Shown in pieces: positions 33,915-45,834 of a DNA stretch of 64,000 bases. Each line of letters starts with the position of its first letter. The first letter of the stretch is position 1. The notes under the pieces were generated by a model that made no database searches, was not told the origin of the DNA, and saw only the letters and a program-made list of their open reading frames with translations. This stretch comes from Chamaea fasciata (Eukaryota; Chordata; Aves; Passeriformes; Sylviidae), in contig JARCOQ010000008.1 of the NCBI GenBank assembly GCA_029207755.1, positions 25,223,021 to 25,287,020 on the forward strand, read 5' to 3'. The position numbers and the translations under genes are program-made.

Positions 33915-36900
33915 TGGTTTCCTAGGGTGATGTTGTAGGAGCTGTTGTTCATCTTATTTCTACTGTACTGGGGCTGGAAATAAGAGAAAGCTTCCTGTCA
34001 TTAATGCTAAGGTTGATTTCAGCAATAAAGGAAACTGGTTCATACTTGGTTTGTTTGTTTATTTCCCTGTGCAAACCCAATTCCCTGTGATAACTTAGTG
34101 TGAGACTACTAACTAAACAGCTCCATAAAGAAAAGGAATTGGAAATTTCCTTCAACGCTGAAACAGATCTGCATTCACAGTCACCTGGGATGGAGCATCA
34201 TGGAGGAAAAACATGCCAAAGGGTGTGCAAGTACTAAACTATGGCAGCTTCATGCTCTGCAATGTGGTGTTGTTTGTTACCAACAAGCAGGTGTGCTCAC
34301 AATGTGACCATACCCTGGCTCATGCCAGGCCAAAAAATGTCCCAGTAATTCTTGCTGGAGTCATCTCTGAAGTGACAAAAGAAGATGTCCTGGTTTATTA
34401 TGGATATGATTGTAGAAAAGAGTCTCAAACAACACCATATCCACAGCTGGGCTCAGCAGGAGTGGGCTTTGCTGTCTCTCTGAAGTGCATTGCCTGCTTG
34501 GTAATTACAACTTGGATTTTGTGTTGGAGGGATGTATGTCCAAGGCAGTGTGATTCCAGTGCTTGGGCAGGGATCTTCTTGGCAATGAATGAAACTGCTG
34601 TACTAAAACAGCAAGGAAAAGATGGAAGCTGCAAGTAAAGTAGGCCACCCTTCCTGTCCCCCATTCACTGAGAAGTATTTTCTGGCCAGCCCAAGCAAAC
34701 CCCCACACTGCAAGTAATGTGTGTGAGCAGCCTGAGGAAAATGCTCCGGTGGAAGGTGTCCCTGCCTGTGGCAGGGGCTTTGGAATGAGATCATCTTTGA
34801 GTTTCCTTCTGTCCCAAACCATGCTACGAGTCTATTAATACCTGCAATTGGTGGATGGCTCTTTGAAAGGGGGTGGTCTCTCGGCTTTCTGGGATTTAAT
34901 CTGAAGTCAGCTTTGAACTGTTCCAGAGCAATTGGTACAGGAAGCCACTGGAACAACTACAGAAAAATGAACGAGGCAGCAAGCTCACTGGTAGCTGGTG
35001 TCAATGACCATCTCCTTTTAGGGAAGCACAGCCACAAAGCTCTGGGGAGACCCGATGCTTCCTTCTCAGGCAGAATTTCATGTCTCACTCCAAACTTTCC
35101 TCTTTTTGCTGGGAACATGGAAGCATTTGAGTTTCAAATACAAGTAGAGGATAAGGAATTACTGGAAACCAGTTTGGCATTTGCTGGTAGACACAGCAGC
35201 ATGATGTGATCATACTCTGCTGGGAGCATCACATCAAACAGCCCTGCTGTAGTGGAGGTTTTGGCTCCAGTTGGCCTGGTCTGTGGTTTGTGGATCTAGA
35301 TGAGTCAGCTTGGAGAGTTTTGCCATTAACACGGGCACAGGGAAATGATGTCCACACTGGGAGTAACATTGCCTTCAGCTTGGAAGACTGAGCAGATGGA
35401 AGCACTTGGAGCTAATGTTGTCAGAGCATGTGTGCTCTGAGGAGGTCATTTCTAGATTGTTTTATACCTTTTAGTCTTCTGGTCTGACTGTCTCTTAATT
35501 CAGAAGGTCAAAAACCCCCTGCTGTAACTATCTGTTCTCATATTTTGTGTTTGGTAGACCAGACTGCTTCATTTTACTGACTCTTGTTTCATCAACAGCT
35601 TGACTGGAAAAGCTGTCCAGTCTTGATTCCAGGTCTCCCATTGATAGAAAATCATCACAAGTGCAGGCAGTCATAGCTCTTTATTACCACAACTGTTATA
35701 TGTTTCATTCTTGTTATCTCACTGCAGTCTCTGTTTGTGGGATTGTTTTTGTACCAACCTACTGACTTGAAGAGTGCATAAACCAAGTATGGTTTCCTGG
35801 ATAATTACTGTATGGAAGACAGAAGCTTTTGCCTTGGCCATCTCAACTCTGGAGGCTGACAACTTGTCTCTCAGGTGAGAGGACTGAAGGAGGGCAATTT
35901 AACTGTATGAATGAAATTAAGGGAGACATGGGAAACAAATCTACTGATAGTCCTGTCTGCCCCTAAAAGGCAGGAGCCGATGGTCAGGTCTTAATTTTCA
36001 CAAAAGCACAGACAGCTGTCTGATGAAAATGTGTTGTGATTTGTCATTATAACTGGAGGGTAAATAAGTGAGCTCTTGTTCAAACACACCGATTTCTGCC
36101 ATGCTGACTCAGCCTAGTCTGTAGTTTTCTGTGGGGGTACCTGACACTCAGCAGGCTTTAAAGACCACACTGTTTTGGAGGACTCTGTGGGTATGTTTGA
36201 GGGAAGGCAGCCGTCTGTGGAGGCACTCAAGGTAAGCCATTTCCCTGTAAAGAAAATGAGGACTGGTCTCCTCTGTCTCATTTGCTGAAAAGCACAGAGC
36301 TTTCTTGGCCCTGCAGACTCAACGTGACAAGAAATTCCTCCACTGTGGAATCTTTTTCTTCTTTTTCTATTTCATTTTCTGGAAAGAAAGCTAAAATAAT
36401 AAGGAATTCCATTTTAACACGTCACCACAACCTTGGTCTGACTAATATTTTTGATTTAAGCCCTCAGAGTGTTTCAGGTTTCGTGATAGCTTTTTGGTTT
36501 GCTGTTTGCCAACATTATAGCAGGGAATGACTCATATTCTCCATACTGAAGGAGGGAATGCACAAGTTTTTGTTCCCACTGGCACACTGTGAAACACACA
36601 GTAATTTGAAGTTCTGTCTCCCAAAGCAAGAGTAGATTCAGGCACTAGAAAAAATGGCCAGTCAATTTTTCTGCTTAAAAATTAGCTTTTAAAAAATAAA
36701 TGTACCAGTTTGCTGGGGAAAATAGTTTTTGATAAAAATGTGAGTACCATGAAGACTGATACTTTTCTAAGTTAGCAATATGTCTGTGGTACCTCCAGGC
36801 AGCTGTAGTTCAAACCTTGTTTTCTCCTAAGAGAAACGAGTTCAGCTACACTTCCCATGCCAAATGGTGGAACACCGAGAGCCCTTGAAAACATGCAATG

Positions 36901-38205
36901 AAAGGCTCAGCTTTCTTTTTAATGAGTTTAGTGTCTATAACTCAGTTTCCCTAGTTGTTGAAGTAGGTGCAGCCACTATACCACTGGGGTACTCCATAAG
37001 ACATGTCTAGCTAAGTCTTGCATTCTGTTTCTGAGCTGAAAAATGCTGTTTCCTTGCCAGCACCACAGTTGGGAAGCATAACCAGGTCAAGGGAAGGTAC
37101 CTTTAAAGGTTTTAAATATGTTCCCTAGAGTACCAGTAATGCTGTGACAGCAAGAATTTGCTTCAGGCATTTGCTTCTTCTCAGCATGGGGACAAGAGCC
37201 ACCAGAGCTGGAAGGTTGCTCTGTGCATGGCTTGTCCCTTGCTGTGGTTTTGCTGGCTGGGACAGATCATGAGTGTGCTGAAGCTGTGGCTCTCTGCTGG
37301 GGGAGCTACTCTGGGTGATTCCTCTGGTTGAGAGAATGCCACCCAAGAGACCTCCTCTTTGAGACAGGCCAGAATTGTGTCTACTCCATCTTTTCCACAC
37401 TTCAGAACGTGACTTTCCTGCCCCTCATTTTGCTGTCCTACTTGACTGCTGCTTTACTTTGCTGGAGCTCAGGGTCACTCTTTCCGAGGATTCGGCCTGG
37501 GCTACAAAAGCCAGCCAGTTGACATGGACACTCACACACATCAGGAAAATGTTACTCACCTCTCCCTCTACAGCCCTGCAATATAGATGTATCCTTAGTG
37601 AACTCGCAAATCAAATTCAATTTCTTTCTCCTCCTCAAGTAATAAGGAGATTTTGTTGTTAACTGACAGGTGCCACTTTGAATTTCAGTGGTGAAGCTTA
37701 AAATGGTTTGTATGTAGGTCAAGCATGGATAACTCCATTTACAAATGTGATTTGGAAGAATCTCTTCTCAGGAAGCTTTTCTGCATTTTGAGGTATATGT
37801 AGACATTGCCATAGGCTAAAATGAATCAAAATGTTGCCAGAAACAGTGTGAATGAGGTGTCTAGTTCCTGTTTCATAACTGCAAACAATTTTTAGATTAA
37901 AAAGAAAGAAGAGGCCTAAATGTCTCCCTGCTGCTTGTGTTCTTCTTCTTCAATCCCTGTAAAACTTCTGCAGTAGAGTGGGCCTCTGTGAATTTTAACT
38001 CCCTCAGAAAAAAATGAGCAGCAGCTTTTTAATCTGTCCATGCATGAGAGAGACATATGGAAGACAGAGACTATTTTGGTGGAGGAGTATCTTTTACTGA
38101 GTGCTGTTACAAGGACAGCTCCTGGAATGAGAAGATGATGGGATAAGTGGAAACTGTGATTTCACTTCACATAAAGTAAGAATTTGTTCATAAAAAAAAG
38201 AGCAT
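33915..38205. other. Non-coding stretch, nothing firmly recognised
   Basis: Includes a 141-codon plus-strand frame (34213-34638) starting in fair context (aaacATGC). It is Cys-rich (about 10 Cys), with one hydrophobic segment near residues 81-104, and opposed by minus-strand frames of 79 to 117 codons; no family recognised, probably chance. Frames of 91 and 95 codons near 37.1-37.7 kb are likewise unremarkable. No repeat signature seen. Confidence 0.5.
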
Positions 38206-38207
38206 TT

Positions 38208-38275
38208 TCAGAATCATACAACAGATTTGGAAGTTTGAGTCTCACCAACCTCCTGTTTGGTATAGAAGCTGGATT
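38208..38275 (-). mobile_element. Probable CR1 LINE 3' end, short
   Basis: Plus-strand CAGAATCATACAACAGATTTGG and GAGTCTCACCAACCTCCTG match the reverse complement of a CR1 3' terminus (CAGAATCATAGAA, then TAGTCCAACCTCCTG). The copy is short and diverged, 3' end near 38208. Confidence 0.5.
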
Positions 38276-38362
38276 TGCACAGGCATTTTTGAGGGTCTGA
38301 GCACAGATGGTGAATAACAACACAAAAGGATGTGAGGGGCTTTTTATGCATGAAAGCTTGTC

Positions 38363-38375
38363 TTTTTTTTTTTTT
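38363..38375. repeat. Homopolymer run of 13 T
   Basis: Uninterrupted T run followed by CC and TTTATG. Low complexity; no adjoining retroposed sequence recognised. Confidence 0.9.
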
Positions 38376-38659
38376 CCTTTATGAGTTGGTCTAGTAATTA
38401 ATTACGTTGAGTTAGTCTTCCTGAAAACTGTATTTGCTGAGGTATAGCATCACATTACTAAAACTTGCAACTATTTGAGGTATACACTGTGTTCTAGTTT
38501 CTTGTCCTTGGACATTGTGCCACTCTTTACTGGAACCACAGGTGAGTACTGGGGTGAATAACATTAAAATATTGTAAATTTCTGGACTTGAAAATATTTA
38601 AGGATGAATGAGACAAACCTCTCATAGGAGATGAACTGTGTCTATTCTGTCCACTAAGT

Positions 38660-38740
38660 TAAGGGGATGAAGCAAGCCTTATCAGGCTCCTTTCAGCTAT
38701 GAATTTTCAGGATCCTACCTGAATTTCTAGGATCCTAGCT
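38660..38740 (+). mobile_element. Possible CR1 LINE 3' end with duplicated terminus
   Basis: AGGGGATGAAGCAAGCC, AGGCTCCTTTCAGCTATGAA and TTTCAGGATCCTA recall a sense CR1 end (GGTCCCTTCCAGCTCTATGATTCT). The last part is a 20-base near-tandem duplication, GAATTTTCAGGATCCTACCT then GAATTTCTAGGATCCTAGCT. Repeated termini are typical of CR1, but the unit here is longer than the family's octamer. Confidence 0.35.
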
Positions 38741-38744
38741 GAGT

Positions 38745-39880
38745 GCCCTTCAGTTATGTGTTAAGTCCTGTAATATCTGCCTTGTGAGTTCTACTTTTTC
38801 CTTTGCTTGCTGTGGGAAAGAGTAGCATGAGAAGAGGCATGCTTCTTATGAGCTTCACCTTGCTTTTTATTGCTTCAATCATCCCATGTCCCTTTTGGGG
38901 AAAGCAGACTGAAAACACGTACCTGGTACTCTCAAAAAAACTTTGGAATTGTTCTTGGTCTTGTGGGAGTCTGAGATAATTCTTGTTCTTGCAGAGATGA
39001 GATTTACAGTAGAGACATGACTGTGGCAGTGGAAAGCCTGAGACTTCTCTTCCCTTCTGAGCATCTGTTCTTACCACTGTTCGAGGCTTTTTGTGCTTAG
39101 TGTCTTCAGGAGCAACTGAAAGAAAGGCAATAAAACTTTGTGGGATGTGTGAAATGCAGGATTTGTAAAGCTAAGTCTGTGTGGGAGAAACATAATTTTA
39201 AAACACTAGGTTTGATTTTCTGAGTGCACGAGATATCAGGGTCCCAGGCATCATAAAATATGTCCAGATGGAGATATTGGGATCCAGCTGTCATTTCACT
39301 CTCGTGTTAGTTCTAAGCAACTTTTCAATAAGCCATTTTGGATCCAACTTCAAAGTATGGTGATGAAAATTAAAAAGCAAATATTGCAAGAAAAAGATTA
39401 ACTCTATATGTATGAAGCTGTTACCCTTACTTACGTTCGTTTATTGCTCTAAGCAAAAATGCTTTTCAGTTGTTAAATTCATAGCTCATAGTGTCAGAGA
39501 ATTATTACATTTGAGTGGATCAGTCTTGTCATCCACTTAGACTTCCCACACTCCAAAATCAAAGCATTTTGGCCACTTTGCCTGTTTTGAATTCCAGACC
39601 TGAAATGTGCAACACAACTGATTTGAAAAACTCTTCCACCCATTGCAGAGCTGTAATTTCACTCCCAGTTTATCAACTGACAATAGACAAAAATGCTCAT
39701 TTTCAATTTGAGGAGCTCCATCTTGTAAGAAATTAGTCCAAAGATTTGGATTTTACGTATAAAGGCAGTGGAGGGAAGTTAACTTCAGAGGGGCATTGAA
39801 CCTTTGCAAAACCAAATTGTGTGAACAAGCAACTCCCCAAATTGTAAGAGGCCTCTGATGAAAATTCATTAGATAAGAAA
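38745..39880. other. Non-coding stretch, nothing recognised
   Basis: A 107-codon minus-strand frame (38754-39077) is overlapped by a 61-codon frame in another phase. No domain, repeat or motif cluster. Sequence is AT-leaning near 39360-39420. Confidence 0.55.
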
Positions 39881-39884
39881 GGGT

Positions 39885-39885
<1 letters not shown>

Positions 39886-39919
<34 letters not shown>
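39886..39919. repeat. Homopolymer run of 34 T
   Basis: Uninterrupted T run. ATAAGAAA occurs on both sides, at 39873-39880 and 39930-39937, so the run and a few adjoining bases are bracketed by an 8-base direct repeat. No retroposed gene or SINE body can be recognised on either side. Confidence 0.9.
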
Positions 39920-39920
<1 letters not shown>

Positions 39921-39924
39921 TGTC

Positions 39925-42900
39925 TGTGAATAAGAAAAGAAACTTGAAACTCATGGGTTTTGATTCAGCTAAAATACATTAGGCTGCAATCCAATGTCTT
40001 CTTCCAGTATTTGATGTCATTGAGCAGAACAGAGGAAGGGGTAGAATTAAAAAGAAATCAGGACAATTAAAGTGAAGAAAAAGCTCCCTCTGTTCAAAAA
40101 GGCAGTGGCAAAAGCAGATGATTAGGTTAATTTGGAGAGTGGTTTTGGATTGTCAAAGTGAGATTAGCTCTTGTGAAAGCCTTGCTCTGATTTCTAGTTT
40201 TTAGCTGTTTTTCTCATTTCTTCCATTCCTTCTTTGCAGTTGATATGGAAATGTTTTTTTTTGAAGCATCTATTATTCCATATCATCCATGAAAACAACT
40301 TGATGCATTTTACAAAAGAAATCACTTCCATGGCTTCCATTTTGCAGAAGGAAAAAAGTGTGAAAATTGACTTCAGATAGGAGTGAAGCCAAATTTTTTG
40401 GGCCCTATGAAAATACAAAAATCTTCAAGAAGTTCCACTGTCCTTAGTTAGAGGCATTTATTCTCTTTGGATCCCAGAGGGGAGTTGGTTCTGTGAAGGG
40501 AGATGGAGAGTATCTTGACCCTAAAACAGGAGCTGCCTTGGCAGTGTGATGAGACAGGAGTGATGAAACCTGATGGTGATAGCCCAGAACTGGATTGGAG
40601 GGGTATCTGAGTTGCAATGTTTCATGTCCAATCCCATTCTCTTTGACATATTATACATTGGGTCAATCTTATGAAGCTTAGAAATAGCCTTACAACAAAG
40701 CTTAGGAAATCAGAGTTTTTTACAGTGGAGTAATTAATAGACACATGGATTTTTGAGGTCATTAGAGCATACTTTCCAGCATCCTGTTCAACTCAGGCTG
40801 CAGAATTTTTCCTGCTTTCTCCTCAAACATGCTGAAATAAATCAAAGCTCTTTTCTTTCTTGTCACAAGCCTACAGCACTAAAACAAGCTAGAAAATTTA
40901 CCATTTAAAAGTTATCTCAAATAGAACACTTTTTTTTCTGTGAGATGTGGGGAACTATTGAACTGTGGAAAAGACAGGAAAAAACCCAGACATCTCAGAG
41001 AATAAAAAACTTGTGAATGGATTTTACCACTGGGTAGAAAGATCTTCCCACCAACAGAGATGTGGAAATGCCTGCATGTAATTATGTATTCACTTGTATA
41101 AAAAGGAAATTATGTATTTGGAATTAGCTGCACATGGCAATGTCCAGACGTGCAGATGAAGGAGATATATGGAAATCAAAGAATATAATGAGATGAACCA
41201 GAACACATTTTCAGAAGAAGTAATAGCAGAGTTGGACTAGACAGAAAGAACAGCAAATAACTCAGAGGAGTGAAGTTGTCTAGCTTTTGCTTAAAACTGT
41301 ATTAGGAAAAAAAAGATTCCAGTGAATTAAGTTTCTGTAGCCCTGACTTCAGGATATGAAGAGATGGAGGAATCATGCCTTCCTTTGATTTGTTAGTGCC
41401 ACAAATGTGGGTTAAAGTGTTGCCTTTACATCTGTTTGGAATTTGCTTGTCTCTGAGTTAATTTTACTTTCTCAGCTGATGCAAAAATCATACCAATTCC
41501 ACTCCATTCCAAGCTTGAGCCAACCAAAATGAGTCATGAGTCAGTGTCAGACAAACCATGAACAAATCATCGCTCATGCATTTCCTGTCACAGCCTGCCT
41601 ACAAGACCCAGAGAAAGAGAGGGACAGAAGTACCCTGAAGGGAGAATTCACATGAGAGGCAACCAGTGACTTTGAGCCTTTATGCAATGCTGTGTCAGAG
41701 TCAGAACAATTGAAAGAAATGTGGGCGAGTTACACAGGACTTCAAATACAATTTTGGGGAAAAAGTCCCAATGCAGAAAGAATCGTTGCCTTTGAGATAG
41801 CATAGACTGCTTCAGGGGAGGAAATTTCATAGAGTGCATCATAATCATTGATTGATATGAGAAGAAGCACAGCAGCTGCTGCTTAGAGTAAAAGCAAACC
41901 AAGCCATAAAAATTAAACTGGCAGGAGAAGTTGTGGAAGCTGCAAAGAGGTCTCCAAGCCTACAAGACAGAGCAGTGGAGTGGCATAGTGTGGGGAGTGC
42001 TGGGTCTGTGACAGTGTTGACACAGATAATCTGTGGTGTAGGACAGAGAAATAGAGGGCGAACTTGCTGTATTGCTAAGTCCAAGGAAAGAAATGTAGAT
42101 GATGATTCAGAGAGCTGATATACAGATATGGGCTTCGTACAAAAAGGGAAAGTTTAGGAGAGTTGCCTTCAGTTGCCTTGACATGAAAAGTTTCAGAATA
42201 GGGCTGAGAACTCTGGAAACTAGTTGGAAAGTCTTCAAATTTGAAGGTCTGAGATTATGCCAGTACTTCTGACCTTGTTTTTACCAAGCATCCCCTGCTG
42301 AGCAAATTCTAGCCTGGATCTTTAAAGGGTAACAGTCATATAATTCCTGCTGCTCCTAATGGAGATATTCTGCTGCCTATTCTGAAGGCAGCTTGCTATC
42401 TCTGTCCTGTGGTTTGCAGTGGCATTTAGATAAATTGTTTGGTGCTGGGCTCTGCAATGGCCCAGAAGGTACAGACAGAACCTACAGCAATTGCTCTTGA
42501 GTACCTTCCCTCACTAATATGTGTACTTTTGTTACATGTCCAAAGTTAGGTGAAGCTGAGTCTGGCCCTTTATAAACCACCAGGAGAACAATCATTCTTT
42601 CTTTGGGAAATTTTTTTCCTTTTTATATACATGACTTTTTTCCAGGGAGTTTCCTGTCTGTGAATTTTCTCATAACACTTCTGAGTGTTTGCCAAGGAGT
42701 GGCTTGCCTTGAGACATTTTTACCTGCTTGTTTGTTCTTTCTGGACAGCTCCTATTAAATTAAACCATATATCCATTCATACAGACAACATCCCAGTAAC
42801 CAAGTCAATACACACTAGTCATAAATTATTACAGAATGGGTCCAAATCCATCACTCGGGCATCCATTGATTATCTATACAGCTACTCTCTGTAAGTGAAC

Positions 42901-42930
42901 ACTTTGTATGCAAGGTCACTGTAGAAATCC
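39925..42930. other. Non-coding stretch, nothing recognised
   Basis: AT-leaning sequence with frames no longer than 84 codons. Near 40755-40810 (ttttgaggtcattagagcat, atcctgttcaactcaggctg) there is a faint resemblance to the reverse complement of a CR1 3' end, too weak to call. No splice-bracketed segments stood out. Confidence 0.55.
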
Positions 42931-42934
42931 AGCT

Positions 42935-43278
42935 ATTTTTAAAAGGCCGCTAATAGCAACACGGAAGCAGGCTTTGATTGAACTGGAAGTGTAATTTTCA
43001 ATTAAGAGCCTTCGCTCAGTCTTCCTTCCATTAGGGTCTAATTAGATTTCAGGAAGACACGAAGTTTCAGACGCTTCAGCCATGCAGCCTCTCCATTAGC
43101 TGACACCATATGCTTTGTGGTTTCCTTTGTGAAGTCCCGATTAATTTTCCAATGTTAATTTTAACTCTAGCTGAGATGCTTCACCAGGGACCTGATTAAT
43201 GGACTAGCTGTAACCAGCCCATCCCTGCTTCTTTCTGCCATCAGTTATACAGTAATGAGGTTACTGAACATCAGACTA
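42935..43278. promoter_or_regulatory. Strong candidate conserved non-coding element
   Basis: About 340 bases with many homeodomain-type cores and surviving CpGs: GTGTAATTTTCAATTAAGAG, the 10-base palindrome TCTAATTAGA (43037-43046), CTCCATTAGCTGAC, CCCGATTAATTTTCC, GTTAATTTTAACTC and CTGATTAATGGAC. CpGs remain in AAAGGCCGCTAAT, CAACACGGAAGC, CCTTCGCTC, GACACGAAG and CAGACGCTTC, which is unusual in this CpG-depleted window. No coding frame spans it. It ends at a run of 12 T. This is among the two best enhancer candidates here. Confidence 0.45.
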
Positions 43279-43279
43279 A

Positions 43280-44695
43280 GTTTTTTTTTTTTCTCTACTA
43301 CTCTGGGAAATGCATATATTTCATTTGAATTGTGTAAGGAAAGGAACAGTCCCACCAGTTTGCCACCTGGGTTAGCTTGTTAGGTACAGACCCTCTCCCA
43401 GCCTACTCCTTCCTGCATCAGTTTTTCTCTCTGTGATACCTATAGTATCTACACAAACCACAGATCTGTAAATACACCTTGGACAGTAATTTTAAAATAA
43501 ATTGTCGTGCTTCCTGTTCCACCCTTTTCCAAATGCTTTTCTTGATTCAGAGATTGACAGTTTGGTAGAGCATCTCTAGTGTGAAGCCAGAAACTTCACC
43601 TCTTTTGATATTCTTTCAGCTGAAACAAAATCTTCTGGGACTGTTGTTGCTGATACAAATAGAACTTGTTCTCGTCAGTACTCCCAAAAAATGTTGATTT
43701 GTGTGAAGATATATCATAGTAAAAAAATGGACATATGTGGTCAAATAAGCATTAGCTGGAGATCCATCTCATGTTGATGATGAGAGGTGCAAGAGACTTG
43801 TACTCATTGAAAGGGTTTTTGCAACACAGACAGTGTAAATCAGTTTTGAATGAGGACCAATTTTTGTTGGGCACACACCAGATATCACAAATTAGATCTT
43901 TGGATGATGGTCTTTTTTTAAAGCTGTCAAACCACGGGATTTGCGCCGCTCTTAAAGCAGCTCTATTCGAAAGGCATTCAGGTATGCCAAGATGTGGAAA
44001 AAGGGAGTGACATGGGCAGAAGGGTGATGGGATGCCCACTAAACAGGTAATCTTTGACAGATTTTTCAAGCAGTATGTAACACATTTCTTGCAGCTCTAT
44101 TTGTTGTTTATATTTCAGCCCAAATTGCTCTAGCTCCTCAGCATAAACCTGAATAATCTGCAGTAAATAAAAGATCAAGTTAGGTAATTTTGACTTGGAA
44201 ATAATCAAATCCACCACTGAAGTATAATCTAATACAGTGATTTTCAGTCTGTGAGGGTCTTGAGTCTGTGATCCACAGGGAGAAGAGCTGCAGCAGGGCT
44301 CTGTCTGGGAGGTGTTATTGTGCTTCCATAGCTTGTGCTGCTGTGAAGGACCATAAGATCACTCAAACTGTGCATCAAGTCCATCTTTATGACAGTCAGA
44401 TCCTGAACTGCTGCCTCAGATGCACTTGGGAGGTAAACACAGACCTTCTGTGTTTAGGGGATTCCTCCAGTCTCCTTATTTCTCTGTGTGGTTTTGGCTG
44501 CCAGGCTTTCCTTTAAAAAAAGACACTGCAGTAATATCTTATTGACTAGGTTTTATAGGAAAAGAAAGAGTTGTAATAACTTTTTATTGACATTGTTCTT
44601 CCAGAGAGACATAGAAATAAATCACCAGCCTGCAGGAGTCATAATTCTCTCATTCTTTCTGGGACCACAATCTGTGGGTTTCACAGTAGGAGTTA
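43280..44695. other. Non-coding stretch, nothing recognised
   Basis: Frames of 105 codons on the minus strand (43752-44069) and 79 to 118 codons on the plus strand (43771-44010, 44488-44844) overlap other frames and lack domains. CTTGAGTCTGTGATCC near 44260 faintly recalls a CR1 terminus but has no body beside it. Confidence 0.55.
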
Positions 44696-44699
44696 CCCA

Positions 44700-44775
44700 A
44701 CACAGAATCATAAAATATTCTGAATTGAAAGGGACCCCCAAGGGTCATCTGGCTATTTGCTGTCAAAAAACTCCC
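44700..44775 (-). mobile_element. CR1 LINE 3' end
   Basis: The plus strand reads CACAGAATCATAAAATATTC, TGAATTGAAAGGGACCCCCA and AGGGTCATCTGGC. This is the reverse complement of the avian CR1 terminus (AATATTCTGAGTTGGAAGGGACCCACAAGGATCATC in pieces). It is the best-preserved CR1 end in the window, with the 3' terminus near 44700 and the body lost by 5' truncation. Confidence 0.8.
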
Positions 44776-44779
44776 TCAC

Positions 44780-45400
44780 CAATTGTGGTTGAAATGAGCC
44801 CAAAGAATGGAAAGGTGCTGGGTTTGTCACTGACAATAGGATAGACCAATTGTGCTTGAGAGCTGAGGCTCTCTCAGTGGCAACCAAGAACCTAAGAAAG
44901 GGTTAAGCAATGAGATATCCCACAGAGAGAACCTAAGTACAATGTGAAACTTCATGATTTTTTTTCCCATTTGATTTTAGCTCTTTGCAGTGTGAATCCT
45001 GTAAGGAATAAAGGAGCTGAGGGAGGGAAGAGTGGATTACATATTTTGGTTATAAATCAGATAAAGAGAATGATTAACAAGCATAGGTTTTAGCCACAGT
45101 ATTTTATGAACTCTGTCAATAATCTCCCTCCTTCCTCCCTTTCCCAGCCTCAAAGCAAGGGCCTAAAATTAGATAGCTGATTAAGGAGAGCTGCAGGGCA
45201 AACTAAATCCATCAATCTTGCTTGTAATGAGGAACATGGGTACATTTGTGCAATGATGAACCTCGGGGCCAGGGGTGGCTGGATGCTGAATGTTTTCTGT
45301 ATTGATCTTCCTGTTACTTCCCAGCGTTTCTGAATGGCTGAATCTGATCACAGGAGCTCTCTGGGAAAGGAAGTTGCTGGGGACTGAAGTGGGCAAGTTT
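44780..45400. other. Non-coding stretch, nothing recognised
   Basis: Ordinary sequence between a CR1 end and the long T run. A 20-base segment at 44981-45000 lies between a TTTTAG and GTAAGG but is too short and carries an internal CAG acceptor, so it was not pursued. Confidence 0.55.

Positions 45401-45402
<2 letters not shown>

Positions 45403-45463
<61 letters not shown>
45403..45463. repeat. Homopolymer run of 61 T
   Basis: Sixty-one uninterrupted T, the longest homopolymer here. Read on the minus strand it is a long poly-A directly preceded by CCTGAATAAA, which looks like a poly-A signal abutting a tail. No retrogene body is recognisable in the following 300 bases, and convincing target-site duplications were not found. 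Length may also be affected by assembly error. Confidence 0.9.
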
Positions 45464-45465
<2 letters not shown>

Positions 45466-45810
45466 TCAGGGTGAAAGAGACTGAGCAGCTTTCTAGACTG
45501 TAACTTATTTCCCGGCAAAATGGGCTGTCTCATGTCCATTTCTCCTTTCACCTCTCACCAAGAAATGTGTAGCAAAACCACACTGAAAGGTTTACCTTGC
45601 CCTAGAAAGCCTTTTCTTACAGTTTTTTTACCCTTAAAGACACGTCTTACGGTCCTTTTTCAAGACTGATGGCCCATTTCATATGCCAGATGAAGAGTTT
45701 TTATTAGACAAAGAGTGAAGGTGTGTCCTGCATCACAGGAACAGAAATCCACCAGAGGGAGAAAAAGCCTGAACCTCCTATAAGAGGGAGAAAATAAAGT
45801 TCTACTAAAC

Positions 45811-45832
45811 AATTTGATTTATAAATCAAATT
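45811..45832. repeat. Perfect 22-base palindrome
   Basis: The arm AATTTGATTTA is followed with no spacer by its exact reverse complement TAAATCAAATT. It is flanked by AT-rich but non-symmetric DNA (TCTACTAAAC before, AAACTAAATAATAG after). It could be a dimeric DNA-binding site or cruciform-prone DNA. Confidence 0.9.
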
Positions 45833-45834
45833 AA

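Noticed and set aside
40755..40810. Faint reverse-complement CR1 similarity (TTTTGAGGTCATTAGAGC, CATCCTGTTCAACTC)
   Set aside because: Matches are scattered and lack the diagnostic terminal octamers, so it was not called.
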